Shown: piece after piece, positions 35,806 through 44,380 of the stretch
Layout: each line of letters begins with the position of its first letter
Position numbering within the stretch: the stretch's first letter is position 1
Source of the DNA: an uncultured Clostridia bacterium
GTDB taxonomy: Bacteria; Bacillota; Clostridia; Christensenellales; Aristaeellaceae
Assembly: GCA_947596085.1 (NCBI GenBank)
Contig: CANQEW010000003.1
Coordinates: 1-64,000, forward strand
Direction of reading: 5' to 3'
Length of the DNA: 64,000 nt
Program-made: the position numbers and the translations under genes
The notes under the pieces: generated by a model
What the model was told of the DNA's origin: nothing
The model's input: the letters and a program-made list of their open reading frames with translations, nothing else
Database searches by the model: none

Positions 35806-36917
35806 ATGCTCCATCGAGGAACGCGGCGCGCGCTGGTTCTCCTGTTCTGCGGCTGCCTCGCCGCCGTCGGCGTTCTCTACCTCGCCCTGCCGAAAGCGGA
35901 TTTTTCCGAGCGGGAGAAGCGCAGGCTGGCGGAGCTGCCGGAGCTGACGTGGAGCGGCGTACTCAGCGGCGACTTTGAGTCGGACTTCGAGAGGTGGATG
36001 AGCGATCACATTCCCGGCCGGGAGGCGCTGGTCGGGCTGAACGCCTACTATTCGCTCGCCAGCGGCCGCAACGGCCTCGACGGCACGCTGTACGCGGACG
36101 GAAAACTCTACGACGCGGCGTGGGAACTGGACGCGGACGCGGTCGCGCGCAAGTGCGAGATCATCAGCCGCTTCGCGCGGGAGACCGGCCTGCCCACGGA
36201 CGTGCTGATCGTGCCCACGTCGGGCTACATGTGCGAGAGCAAACTTCCGATGCACGCGAAGTACCGCGACGGCGAGCTTGCGGAGCTCGTGCGCGGCGGG
36301 TTGAGCGGTGGAGCGCATTTGATCTGGCCGGAGGAGGCGCTACGCGCGGCGGGCGGCCAGCTCTACTACAACACCGACCATCACCTGACCTCCCGCGGCG
36401 CGTACGAGATCTGCAAATTGTACGTGGAGTCGCTCGGGCTCGAAATGCCGGGCGAGGACGAGTACGACGTGGAGGTCCACGAGGGCTTCTACGGCTCCAT
36501 GTATGCCCAGTCGGGGCTGTGGGCCGTGAAGCCCGATTCGCTGGAGTCTGGCGCAGCCGCCGCCTCGGAGCGGTGGAGGTCGCCTTCGACGACCGCGAGA
36601 GCGCCGGCGAGCTGTTCTTCCCGGAGCATCTGGCGGAGATGGACAAGTATCCCGTATTCCTCGACGGCAACCACGCGCTCGTCACCATCGAGACGGACAA
36701 CGAGGCGGGGGAGAACCTGCTGATGATCCGCGACTCCTTCGGCCACTGCTTCGCGCCGTTCGCGGCGGACAGCTTCCACCGCATCGCGTTGGTGGATCTG
36801 CGCTACTACCGCGGGTCCGTGACGGAGCTCGCGAAGGAGATGGAGATCGACCGCGCGCTCGTGCTCTACGGCGCGGACAGCTTCGCCGGCGACAGCAACT
36901 TCGGCTGGCCGCGGTGA
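35806..36917 (+). pseudogene. DHHW/AlgX-like acetyltransferase partner, one frameshift
   Basis: Expected about 370 aa. Short N-terminal signal-anchor (RALVLLFCGCLAAVGVLYLAL), then LPELTWSGVLSGDFESDFERWMSDHIPGREAL and the signature YYNTDHHLTSRGAYE. The frame opened at 35806 runs correctly to LES at 36546; there a base appears lost (36547-36549), and the neighbouring frame continues WRSRRLGAVEVAFDDRESAGEL to NFGWPR, stop at 36917. MIRDSFGHCFAPF, the second catalytic-type motif, lies after the break, so the truncated product would be inactive. DHHW proteins work with MBOAT proteins in acetylating surface polymers. It starts 12 bp after the MBOAT gene. Confidence 0.85.
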
Positions 36918-36923
36918 GAATGC

Positions 36924-36952
36924 TTGACAGGCGCGCACGGAGACGGTATAAT
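36924..36952 (+). promoter_or_regulatory. metK promoter
   Basis: Perfect TTGACA (36924-36929), 17 bp, TATAAT (36947-36952). Confidence 0.9.
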
Positions 36953-36974
36953 GGAAGCGACAACAGAAGATCAT

Positions 36975-37119
36975 GCCTTATCGAGAGTGGTTGAGGGACG
37001 GGCCCGATGAAACCCGGCAACCGGTCGCGAAAGCGACAAGGTGCCAATTCCCGCGGCGCATGCCGAAAGATGAGGCGAGCTTGAAGCAAAATTTCGACTC
37101 GCCGGCGGCGGGTCTTTTT
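36975..37119 (+). promoter_or_regulatory. SAM-I (S-box) riboswitch with terminator
   Basis: The S-box core is unmistakable: CTTATCGAGAG, GGTTGAGGGACGGGCCCGA, TGAAACCCGGCAACC, AAGGTGCCAATTCC and GATGAGG. P1 pairs GCCTTATC (36975-36982) with GATGAGGC (37069-37076). The expression platform is a terminator, GACTCGCC/GGCGGGTC (37096-37103 with 37107-37114) plus T5. SAM binding should terminate transcription before metK. Confidence 0.97.
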
Positions 37120-37148
37120 GTTGATCTCAATCACAGGAGGCAGCATAC

Positions 37149-38306
37149 ATGCGCCATCTCTTTACTTCCGAGTCCGTGACCGAGGGACATCCGGACAAAA
37201 TTTGCGACCAGATCTCCGACGCCGTGCTCGACGCCATTCTCGCTCAGGATCCCGACGCCCACGTGGCCTGCGAGTGCGCCACCACCACGGGCATGGTGCT
37301 GGTGATGGGAGAGATCTCCACCAGCGCCTACGTGCCCATCGACCAGATCGCGCGAAACAAGATTGTGGAGATCGGCTACGACCGGGCCAAGTACGGCTTC
37401 GACGGCCAGAGCTGCGCCGTCCTCACCAGCATCGACGACCAGTCGCCCGACATCGCCCGGGGCGTGAACCGGGAGGTCGACATGGACCAGGGCGCGGGCG
37501 ATCAGGGCATGATGTTCGGCTACGCCTGCGACGAGACGCCGGAATACATGCCGCTGGCGATCTCGCTCGCGCACAAGCTTACCCGCCGCCTTGCCGAGGT
37601 TCGCAAGAGCGGCGCGCTGCCCTGGCTGCGTCCGGACGGCAAGGGCCAGGTGACGGTGGAGTACGACGACGACCGCCCGCTGCGCATCGACGCGGTGGTG
37701 CTCTCCACCCAGCACGCGCCGGAGATCGGCCAGGACGAGATCCGCGCGAGCGTGCTCGATCAGGTGATCCGGCCGGTGCTTCCGGCGGACATGCTGGACG
37801 AGCGCACGAAGTTCTTCGTCAATCCCACGGGCCGCTTCGTGATCGGCGGTCCGCAGGGCGACTCCGGCCTCACGGGCCGAAAGATCATCGTGGATACCTA
37901 CGGCGGCTACGCCCATCACGGCGGCGGCGCGTTTTCCGGCAAGGACCCCAGCAAGGTGGATCGCAGCGCGGCCTACGCCATGCGCTACGTGGCGAAGAAC
38001 CTGGTGGCGGCGGGGCTCGCCCGGAGGTGCGAGGTCGGCGTGGCCTACGCCATCGGCGTGGCGGAGCCGGTGAGTGTGTTCGTGGACAGCGAGGGCACCG
38101 GCGCGCTCCCGGACGACAGGCTCGCCGGGGTGGTGCGGCGGGTCTTCGATCTGCGCCCGGCGGCCATCATCCGCGACCTCGACCTCAAGCGCCCCATCTA
38201 CGCGCAGACCGCGGCCTACGGCCACTTCGGCCGGGACGATCTGGATTTACCCTGGGAGCGCCTGGATCGCGTGGACGCCTTGCGGAAGGCGGCGCGGGAG
38301 GCGTAA
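37149..38306 (+). CDS. metK: S-adenosylmethionine synthetase
   Basis: 385 aa. It makes SAM from methionine and [26 protein letters not shown] with the catalytic HPDK (14-17), [20 protein letters not shown], and the P-loop-like [20 protein letters not shown] are diagnostic. AGGAGG at 37135-37140. It is controlled by the SAM-I riboswitch directly upstream, that is, by its own product. Confidence 0.98.
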   Translation: MRHLFTSESVTEGHPDKICDQISDAVLDAILAQDPDAHVACECATTTGMVLVMGEISTSAYVPIDQIARNKIVEIGYDRAKYGFDGQSCAVLTSIDDQSPDIARGVNREVDMDQGAGDQGMMFGYACDETPEYMPLAISLAHKLTRRLAEVRKSGALPWLRPDGKGQVTVEYDDDRPLRIDAVVLSTQHAPEIGQDEIRASVLDQVIRPVLPADMLDERTKFFVNPTGRFVIGGPQGDSGLTGRKIIVDTYGGYAHHGGGAFSGKDPSKVDRSAAYAMRYVAKNLVAAGLARRCEVGVAYAIGVAEPVSVFVDSEGTGALPDDRLAGVVRRVFDLRPAAIIRDLDLKRPIYAQTAAYGHFGRDDLDLPWERLDRVDALRKAAREA

Positions 38307-38318
38307 GATTCGAACGCC

Positions 38319-38354
38319 GCGAGCGCGGGCGCGACTCGTGCTCGCGCTCGCTTT
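38319..38354 (+). terminator. Terminator after metK
   Basis: GCGAGCGCG/CGCGCTCGC stem (38319-38327 with 38343-38351), 15-nt loop, short TTTC. Confidence 0.6.
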
Positions 38355-38413
38355 CACTCTGCCACTTTGCCATAGTGACGCAATAAAATAACATTTTCTA
38401 CACAGCCGAAGAA

Positions 38414-38442
38414 TTGACGAAAAGTCGAAAAAGTTGTATAAT
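38414..38442 (+). promoter_or_regulatory. Promoter of the aroE-like/TRAP operon
   Basis: TTGACG (38414-38419), 17 bp, TATAAT (38437-38442). Confidence 0.8.
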
Positions 38443-38479
38443 TCCTAATTGAATACACTGCGGAATTGGGAGAATTCAC

Positions 38480-39343
38480 GTGAAAATTGACATCGATACC
38501 CGGATGGTCACGCTGATCGGCACACCGCTCAAGCAATCCTTCGCCGCGCGAATGCAGAATGCCGCCTACGCCGCGGCGGGCATCAATATGCTCTACTTCT
38601 ACACGGAGGCGGATTCCGAACACCTCGGCGCGATCATCGAGGGCGTGCGCCGGATGCCGTCGTTCGCGGGCTGCGCCGTGACGAAGCCGAACAAGGTGAG
38701 GGTGCTGAAGTATCTGGACGAGCTCGACCCGCTCTGCGCGAAGATGGGTGCGTGCAATACGGTGGTCAAGGCGGAGGATGGACGCCTGATCGGCTACAAC
38801 ACGGACGGCATGGGCTTTCTGCGCTCCATGACCGAGGAGGCGCATTTCTCCCTGCGCGGCGCCTCGATCTTTTGCCTGGGCGCGGGCGGCGCGGGGCGGG
38901 CGATCTGCTCCATCGCCGCGCATTCCGGCGCGCGGAAGGTCTACATCGCGGACGTGGACGCGGAGAGCGGCCGCGCGCTGGCGGCGGACGTCAATCGAAG
39001 ATTCGCACCCGTGGCCGAATTTATTTCGGCCGGCGATTACGCGAAGCTGCCGGAATGCGAATTGGTCGTCAACGCCACCGGCATCGGCATGGGCGCGACG
39101 GTGGGCCGCAGCCCGCTGGACGCCGCGCACCTCTCGCCGGAACAGTTTTGCTACGACACCTGCTACAACCCGGGCCGGACGAAGTTTTTGCAGGACGCGC
39201 AGGCGCGGGGCTGCCGGGTGATGAACGGCCTGGGCATGTCGCTGTACCAGGGCGCGGTGCAGATTGAACTCTGGACGGGCCGGGAGGCGCCGGTGGAGGT
39301 CATGCGGCAGGAACTGATGGACATACTGGCCGAGCGGGCCTGA
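38480..39343 (+). CDS. Shikimate dehydrogenase-like oxidoreductase (divergent substrate site)
   Basis: 287 aa. It has the AroE two-domain fold. The nucleotide loop FCLGAGGAGRAI (about 131-142), CNTVV, GYNTDGMGFL (catalytic-type Asp) and NGLGMSLYQGAVQ are conserved. The N-terminal substrate region differs from biosynthetic AroE: GTPLKQSFAARMQNAAY replaces the usual hSxSP signature, and the catalytic-lysine region reads VTKPNK rather than VTxPFK. It therefore may act on quinate or another hydroxy-acid rather than in aromatic synthesis. The following TRAP transporter genes (18 bp gap) would import its substrate; this is inference from context. Confidence 0.85.
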   Translation: MKIDIDTRMVTLIGTPLKQSFAARMQNAAYAAAGINMLYFYTEADSEHLGAIIEGVRRMPSFAGCAVTKPNKVRVLKYLDELDPLCAKMGACNTVVKAEDGRLIGYNTDGMGFLRSMTEEAHFSLRGASIFCLGAGGAGRAICSIAAHSGARKVYIADVDAESGRALAADVNRRFAPVAEFISAGDYAKLPECELVVNATGIGMGATVGRSPLDAAHLSPEQFCYDTCYNPGRTKFLQDAQARGCRVMNGLGMSLYQGAVQIELWTGREAPVEVMRQELMDILAERA

Positions 39344-39361
39344 CGAGGGGACGGTGATTCC

Positions 39362-39925
39362 GTGAAGGCGATCAAGTGGCTGGACGCGCACTTCGAGGAG
39401 GCGCTGATGGTCTTTCTGCTGGTGCTGATCTCCTGCATCGAGCTGATTCAGGTGATCTTCCGCAACCTGCCCTTCGTGCCGGCGCTGACCTGGGCGGAGG
39501 AGTTCTGCCGCTTCTGCTGGATTTGGAGCGTGTTCGTCTCGCTGCCCTACACCATCCGCAAGGGAAGCATGCTGCGGGTGAGCGTGCTGCTGGATCTGTT
39601 CCCGCGCGCGGTGCGCGGCGCGATCAACGTGGCGGTAGATCTGATCACCGCCGGGGCGATGCTGCTGCTGGGCTGGCACTCGGTGGGCGTGGTCGCCAAG
39701 ATCGTCGAGAGCGGCGAGACGTCGCCGGCGATGCGCTGGCCCATGTGGATCATCTATTCGATCATGCTGCTGGGCTTCTTCCTGGGCGCGCTGCGCGGGA
39801 TCCAGCAGGCCGTGATTCACATCCGCCACTTCGGGGACGAGGGCGAGAGCACCATTGAACAGACCATGCGCGAGGCCGAGGCGGAGGCCGAGGCCGCGCA
39901 GCGCACGGAAGGAGGGGACGCGTAA
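39362..39925 (+). CDS. dctQ: TRAP transporter small membrane subunit (DctQ type)
   Basis: 187 aa with four membrane helices (about 13-32, 48-62, 88-110, 128-150); FRNLPFVPALTWAEEFCRFCWIWSVFVSLPYTIRKGSMLRV is the DctQ core. The start is GTG 39362 after GAGGGGACGG. The C-terminus is an acidic tail. Its stop overlaps the DctM start (TAATG). DctQ pairs with DctM to import the ligand delivered by DctP, using the sodium gradient. Confidence 0.93.
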   Translation: MKAIKWLDAHFEEALMVFLLVLISCIELIQVIFRNLPFVPALTWAEEFCRFCWIWSVFVSLPYTIRKGSMLRVSVLLDLFPRAVRGAINVAVDLITAGAMLLLGWHSVGVVAKIVESGETSPAMRWPMWIIYSIMLLGFFLGALRGIQQAVIHIRHFGDEGESTIEQTMREAEAEAEAAQRTEGGDA

Positions 39926-41214
39926 TGGCGGCGCTGTTGGTATTCGTCGTATTTCTGATCGCCATCGCGGTCTCGGTGCCCATCGGAGTCTCGATGATTC
40001 TGGGCTCGGCGGCGCCGATCTTCCTGATGGACAAGGGCGGTTCCATCGCTCAGATTCTGAACAATACATTCTCCGGCGCGAACTCCACGCCGATTCTGGC
40101 CGTGCCGCTGTTCATACTGGGCGGCGTCATCATGGCCGAGGGCGGCATCTCGAAGCGCCTGTTCAACTTCTTCGCCTACTTCGTGGGCAGGTTCGCGGGC
40201 GGCGTGCCCTGTGCGGTGATCCTGACCTGCCTGTTCTACGGCGCGATCTCGGGGTCCGGCCCCGCGACCACCGCGGCGGTGGGCGCGATGTGCGTGCCCT
40301 TCATGATCTCGCTGGGCTACGACCGCCGCTGGAGCGCGGGCCTCGTGGCCGTGGCGGGCGGCTTGGGGGTCATCATACCGCCGTCGATTCCGTTCGTGCT
40401 CTACTCGCTGGCGACGGGCGTCTCCACGGGGGACCTCTTCCTGGGCGGCGTGCTGCCGGGCATCCTGATCGGCCTGTTTATGATGATCTACGCCGTCTGG
40501 TACTGCAAGCGCGAGGGCGAAAACCGCGCGCTGATCGACGAGAAGATGGCGGAACTGCGCTCCATGGGCTTCGGTAAGCTCTTTCTGGAGAGCTTTCCGG
40601 CGCTGATGTGCCCGATCATCGTGCTGGGCGGCATCTACGCGGGCATTGTCACGCCCACCGAGGCGGCCTGCATCTCCGTGTTCTACGCGCTGATCGTGTC
40701 GCTGTTCATCTACCGCACGCTCCGGCCGAAGGACCTCTTGCCGCTGCTCTGCAGCGCGGTCAAGACATACGGCGGACTGGCCTTCGTGCTGGCCTTTGCC
40801 ACGGCATTCGGCCGCGTGCTCTCGCTGACGAAGGCGACCAGCGTGATCACGAACTTCATCACCGCGAACTTCACCTCCGGCTGGGTGGTGATGTCGGTGC
40901 TGGTGCTGATCTTCCTGCTGCTGGGCATGGTCATGGACACTGGCCCCGCGATCATCATCCTCGCGCCGGTGCTGCTGCCGGCGGTGCAGGAGCTGGGCGT
41001 GCAGGCGGTGCACTTCGGTGTGGTGCTGGTGTGCTGCCTGTCCATCGGTTTGGCGACGCCGCCGTTCGGCCTCGACCTGTTCGTGGCGGGCAATCTTTCC
41101 GACGAACCGCCGATGGCCGTGGCCAAGCGCGCGCTTCCGTTCATGGCGGCGTTTTTGCTGGCGCTGCTGCTGATCACCTACGTGCCGTGGTTCTCGATGG
41201 CGCTGCTGGGGTGA
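39925..41214 (+). CDS. dctM: TRAP transporter large permease subunit (DctM type)
   Basis: 429 aa, about 12 hydrophobic helices. Family hallmarks: VPIGVSMILGSAAPIFLM, FILGGVIMAEGGISKRLFNF, YGAISGSGPATTAAVGAMCVPFM, GGLGVIIPPSIPFVLYSLATGVSTGDLFLGGVLPG, and MDTGPAIIILAPVLLPAVQELG. It forms the elevator-type transport domain in the cytoplasmic membrane. Confidence 0.96.
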   Translation: MAALLVFVVFLIAIAVSVPIGVSMILGSAAPIFLMDKGGSIAQILNNTFSGANSTPILAVPLFILGGVIMAEGGISKRLFNFFAYFVGRFAGGVPCAVILTCLFYGAISGSGPATTAAVGAMCVPFMISLGYDRRWSAGLVAVAGGLGVIIPPSIPFVLYSLATGVSTGDLFLGGVLPGILIGLFMMIYAVWYCKREGENRALIDEKMAELRSMGFGKLFLESFPALMCPIIVLGGIYAGIVTPTEAACISVFYALIVSLFIYRTLRPKDLLPLLCSAVKTYGGLAFVLAFATAFGRVLSLTKATSVITNFITANFTSGWVVMSVLVLIFLLLGMVMDTGPAIIILAPVLLPAVQELGVQAVHFGVVLVCCLSIGLATPPFGLDLFVAGNLSDEPPMAVAKRALPFMAAFLLALLLITYVPWFSMALLG

Positions 41215-41227
41215 GAGATGCTGTTTG

Positions 41228-41245
41228 GCGCCGGCTGTCCGGCGC
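41228..41245 (+). other. Intercistronic stem-loop before dctP
   Basis: GCGCCGG/CCGGCGC (41228-41234 with 41239-41245), 4-nt loop, no T-run. It probably protects or separates the dctP message rather than terminates. The TTGACA just after it (41246-41251) lacks a matching -10 box. Confidence 0.6.
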
Positions 41246-41276
41246 TTGACAAAATAAAGAAAAGGAGATTGTTCCA

Positions 41277-42302
41277 ATGAAGAAAATGATCGCGGTGCTG
41301 CTGGCCCTGACGCTGGCACTCTCCGCCTGCGCGCTTGCGGAGGCCGACCCCTACGCGGAGCTCGATTCCGTCGAGCTGATCGGCGCGGATTCCACCGGCA
41401 AGGGCGCGGCGGGTCAGATTTTCGGCGAGTACGTCGCCCAACGCGTGGATGAAATCACCGGAGGAAAGCTGACCATCGACTACCATCCCAACGGCGACCT
41501 GGGCGGCGACGCCGACCTGATTCGCCAGATGCAGTCCAACGACATCCAGCTCGTGGTCTGCCAGACCGCCCCCATCGTCTCCTTCATCCCGGAGATGGCG
41601 GTGTTCGATCTGCCGATGGTGTTTTCCCAGTACGACGGCGATAAGATCGACTCCGTGCTCAACGGCGAGAACGAGTTCCACGACGCGCTCAACGCAGCCT
41701 ATGAGGCGGCCGATCTGCACCTGCTGGGCTTCTTGCAGAACGCCACCTACCGTCTGACCACGGCGCACACCGACCTGTCCACACTGGATGCCTTCAAGGG
41801 CCTGCAGATCCGCACGATGGAGAACAGCAATCACATGGCGTTCTGGACGGCGATCGGCGCGCAGCCCACGCCGCTGGCCTGGGCGGAGGTCTACATCGCC
41901 CTGCAGAACGGCACCATCGACGCGCAGGAGAACGCCGCGGATACCTGCGTGGGCGCGAGCCTGCAGGAGGTGCAGGAGTATCTGGCCTGCACCAACCACA
42001 TCCTCTATTGCAACCAGATCTGCATCAGCGCGGAGGCGTGGGCGGAGCTCGACCCGGCCTATCAGGCGGCACTGAATCAGGCTGTGACCGAGGCCATCGC
42101 CTACATGCGGCCCCAGCTCGAGCAGATTGATCAGGACAATAAACAGACGCTGATCGACGGCGGCATGACGCTGATCGAGTACGACGCGGACTTCTATGAT
42201 TCCATCCTCGCGCTGGACGGCGTGCAGGCGCTCTATAAGGAGATCGACGAGAATCAGGTCAATGGCCTCGGCACCCTGCTGCAGAACGCGCTGGCCGAGT
42301 AA
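41277..42302 (+). CDS. dctP: TRAP transporter solute-binding protein (DctP family)
   Basis: 341 aa. An export signal MKKMIAVLLALTLALSAC has a lipobox (Cys18), so it is probably a lipoprotein. The DctP fold is supported by GAAGQIFGEYVAQRVDEITGGKLTIDYHPNGDLGGDADLI, AFKGLQIRTMENSNHMAFWTAIGAQPTPLAWAEVYIALQNGTIDAQEN, with the conserved Arg of RTME that usually binds a ligand carboxylate. This agrees with an organic-acid substrate for the operon. Unlike the usual P-Q-M order, the gene is last. The ribosome site is AAAGGAGAT. Confidence 0.95.
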   Translation: MKKMIAVLLALTLALSACALAEADPYAELDSVELIGADSTGKGAAGQIFGEYVAQRVDEITGGKLTIDYHPNGDLGGDADLIRQMQSNDIQLVVCQTAPIVSFIPEMAVFDLPMVFSQYDGDKIDSVLNGENEFHDALNAAYEAADLHLLGFLQNATYRLTTAHTDLSTLDAFKGLQIRTMENSNHMAFWTAIGAQPTPLAWAEVYIALQNGTIDAQENAADTCVGASLQEVQEYLACTNHILYCNQICISAEAWAELDPAYQAALNQAVTEAIAYMRPQLEQIDQDNKQTLIDGGMTLIEYDADFYDSILALDGVQALYKEIDENQVNGLGTLLQNALAE

Positions 42303-42338
42303 TTAAGCAGCTCATACTCGTATCCAAAAACAAAAAGG

Positions 42339-42371
42339 GGAGCCTCTCGCACGTCGAAAGGCTCCTTTTTT
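42339..42371 (+). terminator. Terminator after dctP
   Basis: GGAGCCT/AGGCTCC stem (42339-42345 with 42359-42365), 13-nt loop, T6. Confidence 0.9.
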
Positions 42372-42410
42372 CAAATGCCCTTCGCTCAAACGCGGCAGAA
42401 GGATGGGATT

Positions 42411-42576
42411 CCAAAGGGTCGATGACCCTTTGGCAGGTCTGGGCAGCGCCCAGCGTAGCCCCAGCGGCCCGCGCAGCGATCCACGCCGAAACATCCGGTG
42501 CCAACCCAACATCGCCATCCGTCGCGGGCCGCAGCGGCGCTTTTCGGTTTGGAAAGTAAAACTTTCCAAACCGAAA
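42411..42576. repeat. Intergenic element with three perfect hairpins
   Basis: Stem 1: CCAAAGGGTC (42411-42420) with GACCCTTTGG (42424-42433). Stem 2: CTGGGC (42439-42444) with GCCCAG (42448-42453). Stem 3: TTTCGGTTTGGAAAG (42542-42556) with its 15-base complement (42562-42576), loop TAAAA. No gene. The layout suggests a dispersed intergenic repeat (REP or MITE-like) or a structured RNA; only one copy is in this window. Confidence 0.55.
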
Positions 42577-43038
42577 CAGCCGCCACTATCTCTTTTTTCT
42601 ACCGTTTTTTCTTCAAAGATGTCCGAACCGTTCCTGCCACCGCAGTTTTTTCACACTTCGCGGAACCCGTGAGAGTTTTCCACGAAAAAACCAGCGGCTT
42701 GCCTAAAAATCTCGCGATCCTTCAGACGAACGTTAACACATCAAGATTGTTTTCCCCTTTGCGTCGCTCAAACAAAACCAAATCCGCCATACCCGCTGTC
42801 GAATTCAATTAAACTGGCTCGAGATTTTGAATTTTTTTGACCAGTAAAGCTTTCGTACGACGGGAAGTCCTTGTATGCGTCGTACAATAGGTAATTATCG
42901 GATAAGATGTAGAAGCAAATCCCTGAGATTCCAAAGCAAACTGTTGCTTAGAAACATAATAATTGCGCAGATTGCGAAAATTGCGGACAAATATTCTATT
43001 CATTCGGGAAAGTATCAAAAAAAATGTACCCGTCGCTA
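42577..43038. other. Gene-free, AT-rich stretch upstream of mglB
   Basis: No supported coding sequence. The only structure noticed is an inverted repeat, GTACGACG (42855-42862) with CGTCGTAC (42878-42885), 15 bp apart, about 160 bp upstream of the mglB promoter, a possible regulator site. Several T- and A-runs are present without a stem. Confidence 0.5.
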
Positions 43039-43068
43039 TTGACGCGAGCGTAAAAAATGCGCTATAAT
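43039..43068 (+). promoter_or_regulatory. mglBAC promoter
   Basis: TTGACG (43039-43044), 18 bp, TATAAT (43063-43068). It leaves a leader of about 150 nt before mglB, in which nothing was recognised. No clear catabolite-responsive element was seen. Confidence 0.8.
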
Positions 43069-43222
43069 AATTACAGAATCCGTATCGTTGCGTTCAAACA
43101 TGATTTTCATGTCGCAAAATTACCTATTCTGCGACACAGCGATCAGGAGCGCACGCGATAGCTTGTGGTTATACGGCGGCTTCGGCCCCTGGAATAACAA
43201 ATCAACAAGGAGGAATTTCATC

Positions 43223-44254
43223 ATGAAGAAAATCCTGGTAATCCTGCTGGCGCTCGTTCTGGCGCTGGGCACCTGCGCGGCTTTCGCCGAGGGTGAGTCC
43301 TATGACATCCGCGCGCTGATCTGGAAGTACGATGACACCTACGGCTCCTCCGTCCGCAAGGCTATGGACGCCGCCGTTGAGGACATCAACAAGGAACTGG
43401 GCATCAACGTCACCCTGACCATGTACGACGCCGCCGACGATATGGCGAAGCAGGTCGAGCAGGCCACGCAGCTGGTCGGCGAGAAGCCGGACTTCATCAT
43501 CATCAACCTGGCGGAGGTCGCTTCCGGCCAGACGCTGGTGGACATGTTCACCGAGGCCGGCATCCCCTTCCTGTTCTATAACAAGGAGCCCTCGGCCGAG
43601 ACCGTGCAGTCCGTCGTGGTTGACTCCGGCTCCATCTTCATCGGCACCACCCCGCGCGAGGCGGGCGACATGCAGGGCGAAATCCTGGCCGACCTGTGGG
43701 CGGCCGATCCGTCCATCGACCTCGACGGCGACGGCGTGCTGTCCTTCATCGAGTTCGAGGGCGAGCCGAACAACCCCGAGGCCATTGCCCGCACCCAGTA
43801 CTCCGAGGAGACCGCCAAGGAGCTGGGCGTGCCGCTCGAGCCGGCGATCGACGAGTACGTGATCGTGGCCAACTGGGATACCGCTCAGGCCGCTGAGAAG
43901 ATGACCGCCACCTTTGCATCCAACAAGGACATCGAGGTCGTGTTCTGCAACAACGACGACATGGCCAACGGCGTCGTGGCTTCCCTGCGCGATATGGGCT
44001 ACAACACCGGCATCGAGGGCGATCCCAAGCTCACGATCATCGGCGTTGACGCCACCGACTGGGCGCTGACCGCTGTTCAGAACGGCGAGATCTACGGTAC
44101 CGTCAAGCAGGACGGCGACGCGATGGGCTATGCCAACGTCCGCATCGCTGTGAACTACCTGCAGACCGGCACCTGGCTGGACGGCCTGGATTACACGATG
44201 GCCGAGGACGGTTACTCCGTCCGTATCCCCTACGCGAAGATCACCAACGAATAA
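43223..44254 (+). CDS. mglB: Galactose/methyl-galactoside-binding protein
   Basis: 343 aa. A cleavable signal MKKILVILLALVLALGTCAAFA precedes a type I periplasmic-binding fold. The calcium-binding loop typical of the galactose/glucose-binding protein is present at 166-177 (DLDGDGVLSFIE), which separates it from ribose-binding relatives. Ligand residues fit, for example FCNNDDMANGV and GVDATDWALTAV. The start at 43223 follows AAGGAGG; the frame is open for 45 codons upstream but includes no better start. First gene of mglBAC. Confidence 0.94.
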   Translation: MKKILVILLALVLALGTCAAFAEGESYDIRALIWKYDDTYGSSVRKAMDAAVEDINKELGINVTLTMYDAADDMAKQVEQATQLVGEKPDFIIINLAEVASGQTLVDMFTEAGIPFLFYNKEPSAETVQSVVVDSGSIFIGTTPREAGDMQGEILADLWAADPSIDLDGDGVLSFIEFEGEPNNPEAIARTQYSEETAKELGVPLEPAIDEYVIVANWDTAQAAEKMTATFASNKDIEVVFCNNDDMANGVVASLRDMGYNTGIEGDPKLTIIGVDATDWALTAVQNGEIYGTVKQDGDAMGYANVRIAVNYLQTGTWLDGLDYTMAEDGYSVRIPYAKITNE

Positions 44255-44300
44255 TTCGATCTTCCGTCGAATTGGACGCGCGATCTGAACCGAGCGTGAA

Positions 44301-44339
44301 GGGAGGCGCTGGAAAGCGGGGCTTTCCGGCGCCTCTCCC
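44301..44339 (+). other. Intercistronic stem-loop between mglB and mglA
   Basis: Outer arms GGGAGGCGC (44301-44309) with GCGCCTCTCCC (44329-44339, one bulge), inner arms GGAAAGC (44311-44317) with GCTTTCC (44321-44327). There is no T-run, so it most likely stabilises the mglB message and lets the binding protein be made in excess. Confidence 0.75.
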
Positions 44340-44380
44340 TGTACTTGGATATATTTGAAACAAAAAGTGCGGTGATTTGA

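Noticed and set aside
42259-42586. Minus-strand open frames of 66-85 codons over the three-hairpin element
   Set aside because: They follow the inverted repeats and have no ribosome site; more likely spurious translations of a structured intergenic element.
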